Part shown: positions 1-6,051 of the stretch, piece by piece
Position numbering within the stretch: position 1 is the stretch's first letter
Layout: each line of letters opens with the position of its first letter
Origin: Bacteroidota bacterium
Lineage (GTDB): Bacteria > Bacteroidota > Ignavibacteria > UBA10030 > SZUA-254
Assembly (NCBI GenBank): GCA_004322375.1
Contig: SCUC01000341.1
Coordinates: 1 to 10,740 of the forward strand
DNA length: 10,740 nucleotides
Direction: 5' to 3'
The notes under the pieces: model-generated
Seen by the model: the letters and a program-made list of their open reading frames with translations, nothing else
Databases searched by the model: none
Told to the model about the DNA's origin: nothing
Translations under genes and position numbers: made by a program

Positions 1-2
1 AT

Positions 3-89
3 CGCATCGTCGCTGAACGAATGAGCGATGATGAGACAAAGAACAGCGCAAGCTTCTTCAACGTGAAGAAGATGGTTCTTATGAAATAG
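3..89 (+). CDS. C-terminal tail of an upstream gene (partial)
   Basis: Of the three forward frames at the left edge, only the one starting at base 3 stays open, ending at a TAG at 87-89. The other two hit stops within 25 bases. The 28 visible residues are charged and end in FFNVKKMVLMK. An intrinsic terminator follows 85 bases downstream, as expected for the end of a rightward transcript. The fragment is too short to assign a family, and an open stretch of 28 codons could arise by chance. Confidence 0.35.
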   Translation, partial: RIVAERMSDDETKNSASFFNVKKMVLMK

Positions 90-106
90 TGCCATGTGAT
101 CGTCGC

Positions 107-131
107 ATTGACGATTGATTCATTGACGATT
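107..131. repeat. Two direct copies of ATTGACGATT
   Basis: ATTGACGATT occurs at 107-116 and again at 122-131, 15 bases apart. The second copy overlaps an inverted pair, TCATTGA at 120-126 and TCAATGA at about 143-149. The repeats lie between the end of the upstream gene and its terminator. They may be a small local duplication, and I see no function for them. Confidence 0.4.
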
Positions 132-173
132 TGAACCGATGATTCAATGATAAAATAGGTAACCGTCAATTTT

Positions 174-207
174 AAAAGCCGATCCTGGAAACGGGGTCGG
201 CTTTTTT
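174..207 (+). terminator. Intrinsic (rho-independent) terminator
   Basis: AAAAGCCGA (174-182) pairs perfectly with TCGGCTTTT (197-205). The stem continues inward through TCC/GGG with one G-U pair, closes on a short loop, and is followed by a run of six T (202-207). This is a textbook terminator reading rightward and should end the transcript of the gene whose tail lies at 3-89. It also isolates the following control region from read-through. Confidence 0.88.
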
Positions 208-448
208 GTGCCGGCATGGAGAGCGCGCAATGAAAAGCGAATTACCGGATACGGTGCGGTGATTTTTCAAGAGGATTTTTATATATTAGCTTACTTGACT
301 GAAATAAAACATTAACACCAATTAACAAAGGAACCATCCCAACTCCCTAAAAACCGCCAACTGCCAACCAAAAACGTTGCCTTTCTCAACACCCGCTATT
401 GAAAAATTCATCACTACTCTAACTCATTATTTTACAAGTCATTATGTA
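208..448. other. AT-rich gene-free stretch
   Basis: I found no open frame with plausible coding character, no RNA gene and no clear repeat here. A TTGACT at 295-300 resembles a -35 box, but no matching -10 box lies at the right distance. The stretch is the upstream part of the control region for the operon starting at 681. Confidence 0.5.
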
Positions 449-535
449 ATTATTCAACGGTTATTAGTTCTAAGTGTTGAATAATACATCAACATTCAAC
501 ATCTGACATCGTTCGTTTATTCAACAGTGTTGTAT
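449..535. promoter_or_regulatory. Cluster of ATTCAAC half-sites, candidate upstream activator sites
   Basis: A perfect 10-base inverted repeat, ATTATTCAAC (449-458) and GTTGAATAAT (476-485), has a 17-base spacer. Further copies are ATTCAAC at 494-500, and TATTCAAC at 518-525 facing the one-mismatch half GTTGTAT at 529-535. The two palindromes centre near 467 and 527, about 150 and 90 bases before the start site predicted from the -24/-12 element at 593-608. That is the usual position of enhancer sites for sigma-54 activators. The obvious candidate binder is the NtrC-type regulator encoded at 6052-7395; this link is inference. The pattern itself is directly visible. Confidence 0.6.
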
Positions 536-539
536 TATT

Positions 540-563
540 GGCTCAGGCTGTTTGCTCTGAGCC
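540..563 (+). terminator. GC hairpin between activator sites and promoter
   Basis: GGCTCAG (540-546) pairs with CTGAGCC (557-563) around a 10-base loop, and ATTTCTTT follows. It could be a weak terminator stopping stray transcription from the left before the operon promoter, or a DNA structure with no RNA role. The T-run is interrupted, so terminator strength is doubtful. Confidence 0.45.
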
Positions 564-592
564 ATTTCTTTACTCCTTCCGAATCACACTTC

Positions 593-608
593 TGGCACGG
601 TTCTTTCT
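593..608 (+). promoter_or_regulatory. Candidate sigma-54 (-24/-12) promoter
   Basis: TGGCACG (593-599), four bases, then TTTCT (604-608) matches the RpoN consensus TGGCACG-N4-TTGCW except for T in place of G at -13. The GG at -24 and the C at -12 are kept at the correct spacing. Transcription would start near 619, leaving a leader of about 60 bases before the ATG at 681. The same window encodes a sigma-54-dependent activator, and possible enhancer sites lie upstream, which together raise the likelihood. Confidence 0.62.
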
Positions 609-680
609 AATAGTATTCATAGCCCACGATTATAGTCGGGGTCACTGAAACTACGAATCAAAGAAAGAAGGAACCACCTA

Positions 681-1361
681 ATGACTGTACTATTTGTTGT
701 TGCAACTATCATTCTTTTCCTCACAATAGATTGGTTTGTGAGACGCGCGAAAGAGAAGAAACCTATCGCCGTTCCGCAGCAAGCTACTGTGGCAAAACAA
801 TTTTCTATACGGACTCCGGAAGGAATTTACTTCACACCATCGCACACATGGATGAATCTCTTCCCATCAGGCAAAGTGCGTCTCGGCATAGATGATTTTG
901 TGGGTCGGATGTTTGAGAAACCCCGCGTAACGTTTCTCAAGAAAGCCGGGGAACGAGTCGCAGAAGGGGAGCCGCTTCTGATGCTTCAGGAAGGAGAACA
1001 CGCTCTCACCGTCCGCTCGCCGATTGAGTGTGAGATACTTTCAGAAAATGAAGAGTTACACGAACATTCGAGCCTGATGTACGAGAGCCTATTCAGCGAT
1101 GGCTGGGCATATACTATCAAGCCAGCGCGGTTCGCGGATTTGCGCTCAATGATGTTAGGTCCCGATTCGCGTACGTGGATGAATATCGAGTTTGCGCGGC
1201 TGCGCGATTTTTTTGCCCGACCGTTCAACCAGGAACAGCTTTCACCGGTCTTGCTGCAAGATGGCGGAATGCCGGTCGCCGGGGCGGTGAAGCAGATGAG
1301 CAAAGAACGCTGCCAGGAATTTGAAGAAGAATTTCTTTCCGTTCAAGCAAAGGTGAAGTGA
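681..1361 (+). CDS. Membrane-anchored GcvH-like (lipoyl-fold) protein without lipoyl lysine
   Basis: The protein has 226 residues. Residues 2-20 form a hydrophobic helix followed by RRAKEKK, so the rest should face the cytoplasm. Residues 49-149 match the glycine cleavage H-protein fold: FTPSHTW at the start, a central GERVAEGEPLL, the SP turn (113-114) and a closing DGWAYTI. Ordinary GcvH carries a lipoylated lysine in ESVKA seven or so residues before that SP; here the segment is LQEGEHALTV, with no lysine. It is therefore unlikely to serve glycine cleavage, and no gcvT or gcvP is near. The C-terminus holds LLQDGGM (191-197), echoed in the second GcvH-like protein at 3408-4154. An AAGGA 8 bases before the ATG supports the start. 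It is the first gene of a packed operon, and its stop overlaps the next start (TGATG). The role is probably as a component of the membrane redox complex (inference). Confidence 0.85.
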   Translation: MTVLFVVATIILFLTIDWFVRRAKEKKPIAVPQQATVAKQFSIRTPEGIYFTPSHTWMNLFPSGKVRLGIDDFVGRMFEKPRVTFLKKAGERVAEGEPLLMLQEGEHALTVRSPIECEILSENEELHEHSSLMYESLFSDGWAYTIKPARFADLRSMMLGPDSRTWMNIEFARLRDFFARPFNQEQLSPVLLQDGGMPVAGAVKQMSKERCQEFEEEFLSVQAKVK

Positions 1362-2134
1362 TGGCGACAAAGAAAGCAATGCTGATAGACCTGACCTTGT
1401 GCGTCGGGTGCAACGCGTGCCAGGATGCATGCAAAATAGAGAACAAGCTGCCCGAAGGGGAAGAACACGAGCTTTCCTCGACGGCATATACCGCCCTGAA
1501 TGAGTATAACGGAGTTTATGTTCGGAGAATGTGCCAACATTGCGTTGACCCGACCTGCGCCTCTGTATGCCCTGTTGGAGCGTTTACCAAAACACCGGAA
1601 GGTCCCGTTCTGTATGATGAATCGAAGTGCATTGGATGCCGTTATTGCATGCAGGCGTGTCCGTTCCAGGTTCCGCGTTACCAGTGGACGAGTACCTACC
1701 CGAAGGTAATGAAGTGCAAGTTTTGCGCAGAGCGTCAGGCGCAGGGACTGCAGCCTGCATGCGCAGAAGCCTGCCCTACAGGCGCGACAACATACGGAAA
1801 CCGCGACGAGCTCGTTCGCGAAGCATACGACCGGATTAAGGCAGAGCCGGAGAAGTATGTTAATAAAGTGTATGGCGTCGAAGAAGTTGGCGGGACATCC
1901 ATCCTGTATCTTTCAAGCGTGCCGTTCGAGCAGCTTGGCTTCAAGACAAACTTGCAATCCACAGCGTTGCCGATGCTTACGTGGAATGTTCTTTCGAAGA
2001 TTCCCAACGTCGTTACCGTAGGCGGAGTAATGCTCTACGGTATCTGGTGGATCACCAACAGGCGAAAAGAAGTTGAGGAATACGAGAAGAAACAACAAGA
2101 GCTTGAACGCCGTGGTAACGGCAACAATCATTAA
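1361..2134 (+). CDS. HybA-like 4x[4Fe-4S] electron-transfer subunit with C-terminal anchor
   Basis: This 257-residue ferredoxin-type subunit belongs to the HybA/DmsB/NrfC group and should carry electrons between the quinone-site membrane partner encoded next (2214-3398) and an unknown catalytic unit. Sixteen cysteines form four cluster sets: C14/17/20/24, C58/61/66/70, C90/93/96/100 and C119/122/134/138. Around 177-194 the text GGTSILYLSSVPFEQLGF is typical of HybA-like subunits. Residues 215-232 form a single membrane helix followed by NRRK and a charged tail. HybA proper has about 330 residues and an N-terminal Tat signal; here the protein begins directly with MATKKAMLID and no signal is visible. 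I chose the ATG at 1361, not the in-frame GTG three bases earlier, because AGG at 1351-1353 is well spaced for it and it overlaps the preceding stop. Confidence 0.92.
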   Translation: MATKKAMLIDLTLCVGCNACQDACKIENKLPEGEEHELSSTAYTALNEYNGVYVRRMCQHCVDPTCASVCPVGAFTKTPEGPVLYDESKCIGCRYCMQACPFQVPRYQWTSTYPKVMKCKFCAERQAQGLQPACAEACPTGATTYGNRDELVREAYDRIKAEPEKYVNKVYGVEEVGGTSILYLSSVPFEQLGFKTNLQSTALPMLTWNVLSKIPNVVTVGGVMLYGIWWITNRRKEVEEYEKKQQELERRGNGNNH

Positions 2135-2152
2135 CTACATTACTTTTTATGT

Positions 2153-2173
2153 CCTCACCCATGAGGGGTGAGG
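2153..2173. repeat. Intergenic hairpin within the operon
   Basis: CCTCACCC (2153-2160) and GGGTGAGG (2166-2173) form a perfect 8-bp stem with a 5-base loop, in the only sizeable gap (79 bp) inside the four-gene operon. No T-run follows, so it is unlikely to terminate. It could be an mRNA stability or processing element that sets different levels for the Fe-S and membrane subunits, or a dispersed palindromic repeat. Confidence 0.5.
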
Positions 2174-2213
2174 CTACAGTCTTAAACAATGTATCATAAA
2201 AACGGAATTATTT

Positions 2214-3398
2214 ATGCAAAATATTCTATCAAGGTTATCAGTTTGGAAAGTTATTGCAATCCTTATTTTAGCAAGTGGAGCCGTTGCTGCGTATGTTCGC
2301 GTTACACAAGGATTAGGCGCTTCTACGAACATGAACGACAGTTTCCCCTGGGGATTGTGGATTGGCTTCGACGTTTTGTGCGGTGTCGGATTGGCGGCTG
2401 GCGGATTCACTGTGGCTGCCATTGTCTATATCTTTAACATCAAACGGTTCGAGCCAATTGTGCGCCCGACAATTCTCACAGCGTTTATGGGGTATCTCCT
2501 GGTGATTGTAGGTCTCATGTTTGATTTAGGAAGGCCCTTCCAAATCTGGCATGCCATCATCATGTGGAATCCCCGCTCGGTGATGTTCGAGGTTGCCTGG
2601 TGCGTTATGCTCTATACCACGGTGCTTGCGCTGGAATTTTCCCCGGTTGTTCTGGAAAAATTCAAGATGAAAAAAACCATGCACGTTATTCATAAGGTTA
2701 GCGTGCCTTTGATTATCATCGGAGTTCTTCTCTCGACATTGCATCAATCCTCGCTGGGTTCATTATTCTTAATTGTTCCTGAGAAGCTGCACGGACTGTG
2801 GTACTCTCCGTACCTGCCGGTGTTTTTCTATGTTTCAGCAATTGCCGTAGGGTGCGCGATGGTAATTTTCGAATCGTTTCTGAGCAGCAGAGCGTTCAAG
2901 AAAGGATTAGAGATGAACCTGTTGACGGAAATCGGTCGGGTCAGCGTGGTCATGCTCGCGATTTATACGACAATGAAAATCGTTGACCTGTTAGACCGGC
3001 ATGCATTGTCGCTTTTGTTCCAGCCAACGCCGGAAACGTATTTTTACTGGCTCGAGATTTCAGTTGGAGTGCTTCTGCCGATGGTGTTACTTTCCATAAG
3101 AAAAATACGGGAACATCAAACCGGCTTATTTGCCAGCGCCACAATGATGATTATCGGATTTATTCTTAACCGGATGAACGTGAGCATCACCGGGATGGAA
3201 GGATGGGCGGGCAAATCGTATTTCCCAAGCTGGATGGAGCTTGCCATTACGGCGAGCATCGTGACGGCAGGCTTTATTACATTCTATTATGCTGCTAAGT
3301 ACCTTCCGATTTACAACCATGAGCAGCATGAGCCGGCGAAAAAAGAGCTTCATCCGTACGTTGAAGATTTACTCTCGGTTTCTCAACAAGCAAATTAA
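2214..3398 (+). CDS. HybB/NrfD-family integral membrane quinone oxidoreductase subunit
   Basis: The protein has 394 residues, close to the ~390 of HybB, with about ten hydrophobic helices (roughly 12-32, 50-75, 84-104, 122-142, 159-179, 198-222, 240-262, 278-294, 305-319, 342-361). Family signatures visible are FPWGLWIGFDVLCGVGLAAG (44-63), DLGRPFQIWH near 104-113, and LLSTLHQSSLGSLFL near 172-186. Members of this family (HybB, PsrC, NrfD, DsrP) hold a quinone or quinol site and pair with a ferredoxin-like subunit, here the one at 1361-2134. The closest resemblance is to the membrane subunit of hydrogenase-2, but no hydrogenase genes are visible. A CGGA about 8 bases before the ATG is a modest ribosome site. 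The next gene starts 9 bases after the stop. Confidence 0.93.
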   Translation: MQNILSRLSVWKVIAILILASGAVAAYVRVTQGLGASTNMNDSFPWGLWIGFDVLCGVGLAAGGFTVAAIVYIFNIKRFEPIVRPTILTAFMGYLLVIVGLMFDLGRPFQIWHAIIMWNPRSVMFEVAWCVMLYTTVLALEFSPVVLEKFKMKKTMHVIHKVSVPLIIIGVLLSTLHQSSLGSLFLIVPEKLHGLWYSPYLPVFFYVSAIAVGCAMVIFESFLSSRAFKKGLEMNLLTEIGRVSVVMLAIYTTMKIVDLLDRHALSLLFQPTPETYFYWLEISVGVLLPMVLLSIRKIREHQTGLFASATMMIIGFILNRMNVSITGMEGWAGKSYFPSWMELAITASIVTAGFITFYYAAKYLPIYNHEQHEPAKKELHPYVEDLLSVSQQAN

Positions 3399-3407
3399 CG
3401 GGGTCAC

Positions 3408-4154
3408 GTGTCAATCTCTCAAGATAGTTCCCGATTCTCCCGGTCATTCGATGACGCGCAATGTGTTTGGATGACGGCGGGCGTCCTAGCGTACCAGCTA
3501 TGCAACCGGGAGTACGATTGCGATGATTGTCCTTTGGATATTGCATTACGAAAGCATTTTTCCGACGAATCGCATCAGCTGATTGCATCCGCCAAAGCAT
3601 CATTTCCGGAAGGCGGAGGGAGGCTGCGAGAAGACCGCCGGTACAGCGAAAACCATACCTGGGTGCAAGAGAGAAATGGAGAAATGTTCCGTGTGGGTGT
3701 AGAGCCTCAGCTGGCGAGGGCGCTGCTTATTCCGAAATCTGTTGTGCTTCCTTCGCTGGGGCAAAAGGTGAGCAAGCATCAAACGTCTGTGTGGATCGTT
3801 TTGGAGGAAGGGACATTTCCTATCGCTTCTCCTCTCGATGGTATCATCGTGAGCAGAAATCCGCTCGTTGCCGAGCAGCCATCGAATGTGCTTCAGCGCC
3901 CGTTCGACGAAGGCTGGTTGTACGAGGTGGAAAGTCCTAAAGAAGCTGCGGGCGAGTTGCTCAATGTTCAGCAGGCGACTTCGGTGTATGAGCGCGACAT
4001 ACAGCAGCTCAACAAACTTTTGATTGAAACCCTGAAGTCACAAACTACAGATGTTGGACCTACGCTTGCCGATGGGGGTATGATTCTTCAACATATTGCA
4101 GATATGCTTGGATATAAAAAGTATATGAAGATTGTGAAGATGGTGTACGGGTGA
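3408..4154 (+). CDS. GcvH-like protein with N-terminal four-cysteine motif, no lipoyl lysine
   Basis: The protein has 248 residues and a GTG start. No signal or membrane helix is seen, so it is probably cytoplasmic. Residues 14-47 hold a compact cysteine segment: C19-VWM-AGV-AYQL-C32-NREYD-C38-DD-C41-PLD. This could bind zinc or a redox cofactor. A GcvH-like domain covers about 78-176: RYSENHTW, a central LGQKV, then LEEGTFPIASPLDG and FDEGWLYEV. As in the protein encoded at 681-1361, the position of the lipoyl lysine before the SP turn (141-142) has no lysine. The C-terminal 35 residues contain TLADGGM, matching the DGGM of its paralogue. It closes the operon, 9 bases behind the HybB-like gene, and no terminator is evident after it. 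Likely a partner or regulator of the membrane complex; the exact function is unknown. Confidence 0.85.
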   Translation: MSISQDSSRFSRSFDDAQCVWMTAGVLAYQLCNREYDCDDCPLDIALRKHFSDESHQLIASAKASFPEGGGRLREDRRYSENHTWVQERNGEMFRVGVEPQLARALLIPKSVVLPSLGQKVSKHQTSVWIVLEEGTFPIASPLDGIIVSRNPLVAEQPSNVLQRPFDEGWLYEVESPKEAAGELLNVQQATSVYERDIQQLNKLLIETLKSQTTDVGPTLADGGMILQHIADMLGYKKYMKIVKMVYG

Positions 4155-4268
4155 CTTCAGTTTCCGGTGTATAGTTTCCTGTTTAGTGTTGGAGTTTTAG
4201 GTTTCAAATCAATCGTGAATATAGCATCCTGTTTCGCTCTCTCACCCTTTATTAAAATATCTCTTTTC

Positions 4269-4316
4269 TTCTCAGGTATGAGAAACACCCCGTTTCTATA
4301 GGGCAAAATTTCTCAT
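4269..4316. promoter_or_regulatory. Inverted repeats upstream of the sensor kinase gene
   Basis: TTCTCA (4269-4274) and TGAGAA (4279-4284) form an operator-like palindrome with a 4-base spacer. A further ATGAGAAA (4278-4285) pairs with TTTCTCAT (4309-4316), and AGAAAC (4281-4286) with GTTTCT (4292-4297). Three TTCTCA/TGAGAA half-sites thus sit in the 224-bp gap before the kinase gene. They could be an operator or a leader RNA fold; the sequence differs from the ATTCAAC sites. Confidence 0.35.
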
Positions 4317-4343
4317 TTCCTACATAAATTCAATGGGTTGGCA

Positions 4344-4359
4344 TGGCACGCTGTTTGAG
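4344..4359 (+). promoter_or_regulatory. Possible -24/-12 element before the kinase gene
   Basis: TGGCACG (4344-4350), CTGT, TTGAG (4355-4359) matches the whole -24 block of the sigma-54 consensus, but has GA where the -12 block needs GC. It would start transcription near 4370, only about 9-15 bases before the preferred ATGs at 4379 or 4385. The missing C at -12 is a serious defect, so this is a weak candidate. Confidence 0.25.
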
Positions 4360-4378
4360 AATTCTACAGTGGACGATT

Positions 4379-6037
4379 ATGCCTATGAAATTTTTTCATT
4401 CATTAAGCTTTCGAGTGGTTGGAGGTTCGTTTATTCTCCTGCTCATGTTGTTCGGACTCTATTCCTACGTAGCGATCAATTTTCATACTGAACAAATGAT
4501 GTCCAACGTGCTGTTAGCGGCGAACCGCGCAAGCGACATCATCAAAAACTCGACTCATTACAGCATGTTGCTCAACAGGAAAGAAGACGTTTATCAAATC
4601 ATTACCACTATAGGCAAAGAGCCGGGAGTAGAAGGAATCCGCATCTACAACAAGCGCGGCACTATTATGTTCTCAACGGATAAATCGGAAGAGCAATCGA
4701 ATGTTGACGTTGATGCCGAAGCGTGCGTTGCGTGTCATGGGCAGCAGCAGCCGCTTCAATCTCTTTCAATGGATAACAGGATGCGCATCTACCAATCACC
4801 GAAAGGTTACCGTGTGCTCGGACTCATCAACCCGATTCGCAACGAGCCTACCTGTTCCGAAGCGGAATGTCATGCGCACCCGGCAGGGAAGACAGTGCTA
4901 GGTGTGCTGGATGTTCGCATGTCGCTTCAACAGATTGATGATGATATTTCTGATGCGAAGATGCAAATGAGCCTGTATGCCGTTATCGGAGTTGCTGTGT
5001 TTGCTCTTCTCTCCTTGTTGTTTATTTATACGACTGTCCACCGTCCTGTAAAAAAGCTGATAGTTGGAACAGAGGAAATATCGGCAGGCAATTTACAGTA
5101 CCACATCCCATCGGAAAATAAAGATGAGCTCGGCGTTCTTGCCCGTTCGTTTAACATGATGACGGAATCTCTGAGGACTGTAATGGAAGAAAACGAACGG
5201 TGGTCGCGCGAGCTGGAAGTGCGCGTCAAAGAGAAAACTGCCGAGCTAAAGCGGGTCCATGATCAAATGCTGCAAATAGAAAAGATGGCGTCCCTGGGAA
5301 AACTTTCCGCCACGGTTGCTCATGAGCTGAACAATCCCTTAGAAGGAATTCTCACGTATGCGAAGCTGATGGCAAAGCGTCTTCGTAAAATTGAGGAGCA
5401 GACAGACGCATCGCGCCAGATGCTTGAAGAGTTAGACGTTGTGATTCGGGAAACTGGAAGGTGTGGAAATATCGTGAAGAATTTGTTGCTATTTTCGCGA
5501 AAGCAAGTCGGGGAAATGGCGCTTGTTCCTGTTAACCAGATTATCCAAAAAGCGGCAGAGCTTATGAAACATCATTTCCAGATTTCCAATGTAGAATTTC
5601 AGGCGACATATTCTTCCGATGACCCGACGCTGCTCTGCGATGAGAATCAGCTTCAGCAAGCGTTTGTCGCGTTATTTGTCAATGGCGTAGAAGCGATGCC
5701 GGAGGGAGGAGTACTTGGCGTTTCCGTGATACGGAACAACGAGCATAATTCGATTCATATAAAAATTACCGATACGGGAATTGGTATAGCAGAAGAAGAC
5801 GTTCCGCATATTTTCGAGCCGTTTTTCACAACGAAGAAAAACGGCAAAGGGGTAGGGCTGGGGCTCTCAGTAGTCTATGGCATCATTGAACGACATGGGG
5901 GGGATATTGCGGTGCATACGGAGCAAGGGAAAGGAACGACATTTACGCTGCTCCTTCCTCAATCACATTCAAAAAATATCACTGTTGATGAAAAATCCCC
6001 GCGTCCACCGCTTCACAATTTTAGTTCCAGTATATAA
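4379..6037 (+). CDS. Membrane sensor histidine kinase with two c-type heme motifs
   Basis: The protein has 552 residues from the chosen ATG at 4379. Order: first membrane helix (about 12-35), a periplasmic sensor region (36-198), second helix (199-219), a HAMP linker (about 222-270), a coiled coil, then a HisKA/HATPase core. The phospho-acceptor is H315 in HELNNP. N435, DTGIGI (D465), FEPFF (479) and the GKGVGLGL loop form the ATP site. The sensor region contains CVACH (C116, C119, H120) and CSEAECH (C159, C164, H165), that is CX2CH and CX4CH heme c attachment motifs. This suggests a covalent heme sensor of redox state or of NO, O2 or CO. GGA at 4371-4373 precedes this start; an ATG at 4343 would add 12 unlikely residues, and one at 4385 is also possible. 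The regulator gene follows after 14 bases and is the probable partner. Confidence 0.9.
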   Translation: MPMKFFHSLSFRVVGGSFILLLMLFGLYSYVAINFHTEQMMSNVLLAANRASDIIKNSTHYSMLLNRKEDVYQIITTIGKEPGVEGIRIYNKRGTIMFSTDKSEEQSNVDVDAEACVACHGQQQPLQSLSMDNRMRIYQSPKGYRVLGLINPIRNEPTCSEAECHAHPAGKTVLGVLDVRMSLQQIDDDISDAKMQMSLYAVIGVAVFALLSLLFIYTTVHRPVKKLIVGTEEISAGNLQYHIPSENKDELGVLARSFNMMTESLRTVMEENERWSRELEVRVKEKTAELKRVHDQMLQIEKMASLGKLSATVAHELNNPLEGILTYAKLMAKRLRKIEEQTDASRQMLEELDVVIRETGRCGNIVKNLLLFSRKQVGEMALVPVNQIIQKAAELMKHHFQISNVEFQATYSSDDPTLLCDENQLQQAFVALFVNGVEAMPEGGVLGVSVIRNNEHNSIHIKITDTGIGIAEEDVPHIFEPFFTTKKNGKGVGLGLSVVYGIIERHGGDIAVHTEQGKGTTFTLLLPQSHSKNITVDEKSPRPPLHNFSSSI

Positions 6038-6040
6038 GGA

Positions 6041-6050
6041 GTTGAATAAT
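6041..6050. promoter_or_regulatory. Copy of GTTGAATAAT in the kinase-regulator gap
   Basis: This 10-mer is identical to the right arm of the palindrome at 476-485. It fills most of the 14-base gap between the kinase stop and the regulator ATG, beside the AAGGAG ribosome site. It may be chance in AT-rich DNA, or a site through which the regulator limits its own expression. Confidence 0.25.
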
Positions 6051-6051
6051 C

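Noticed and set aside
1361..3398. A hydrogenase-2 (hyb) operon
   Set aside because: The Fe-S and membrane subunits resemble HybA and HybB, but no small or large hydrogenase subunit or maturation gene is in the window.
681..4154. Reading the two GcvH-like genes as part of a glycine cleavage system
   Set aside because: The lipoyl lysine is absent in both, no gcvT, gcvP or lipoate ligase gene is present, and the neighbours are redox subunits.
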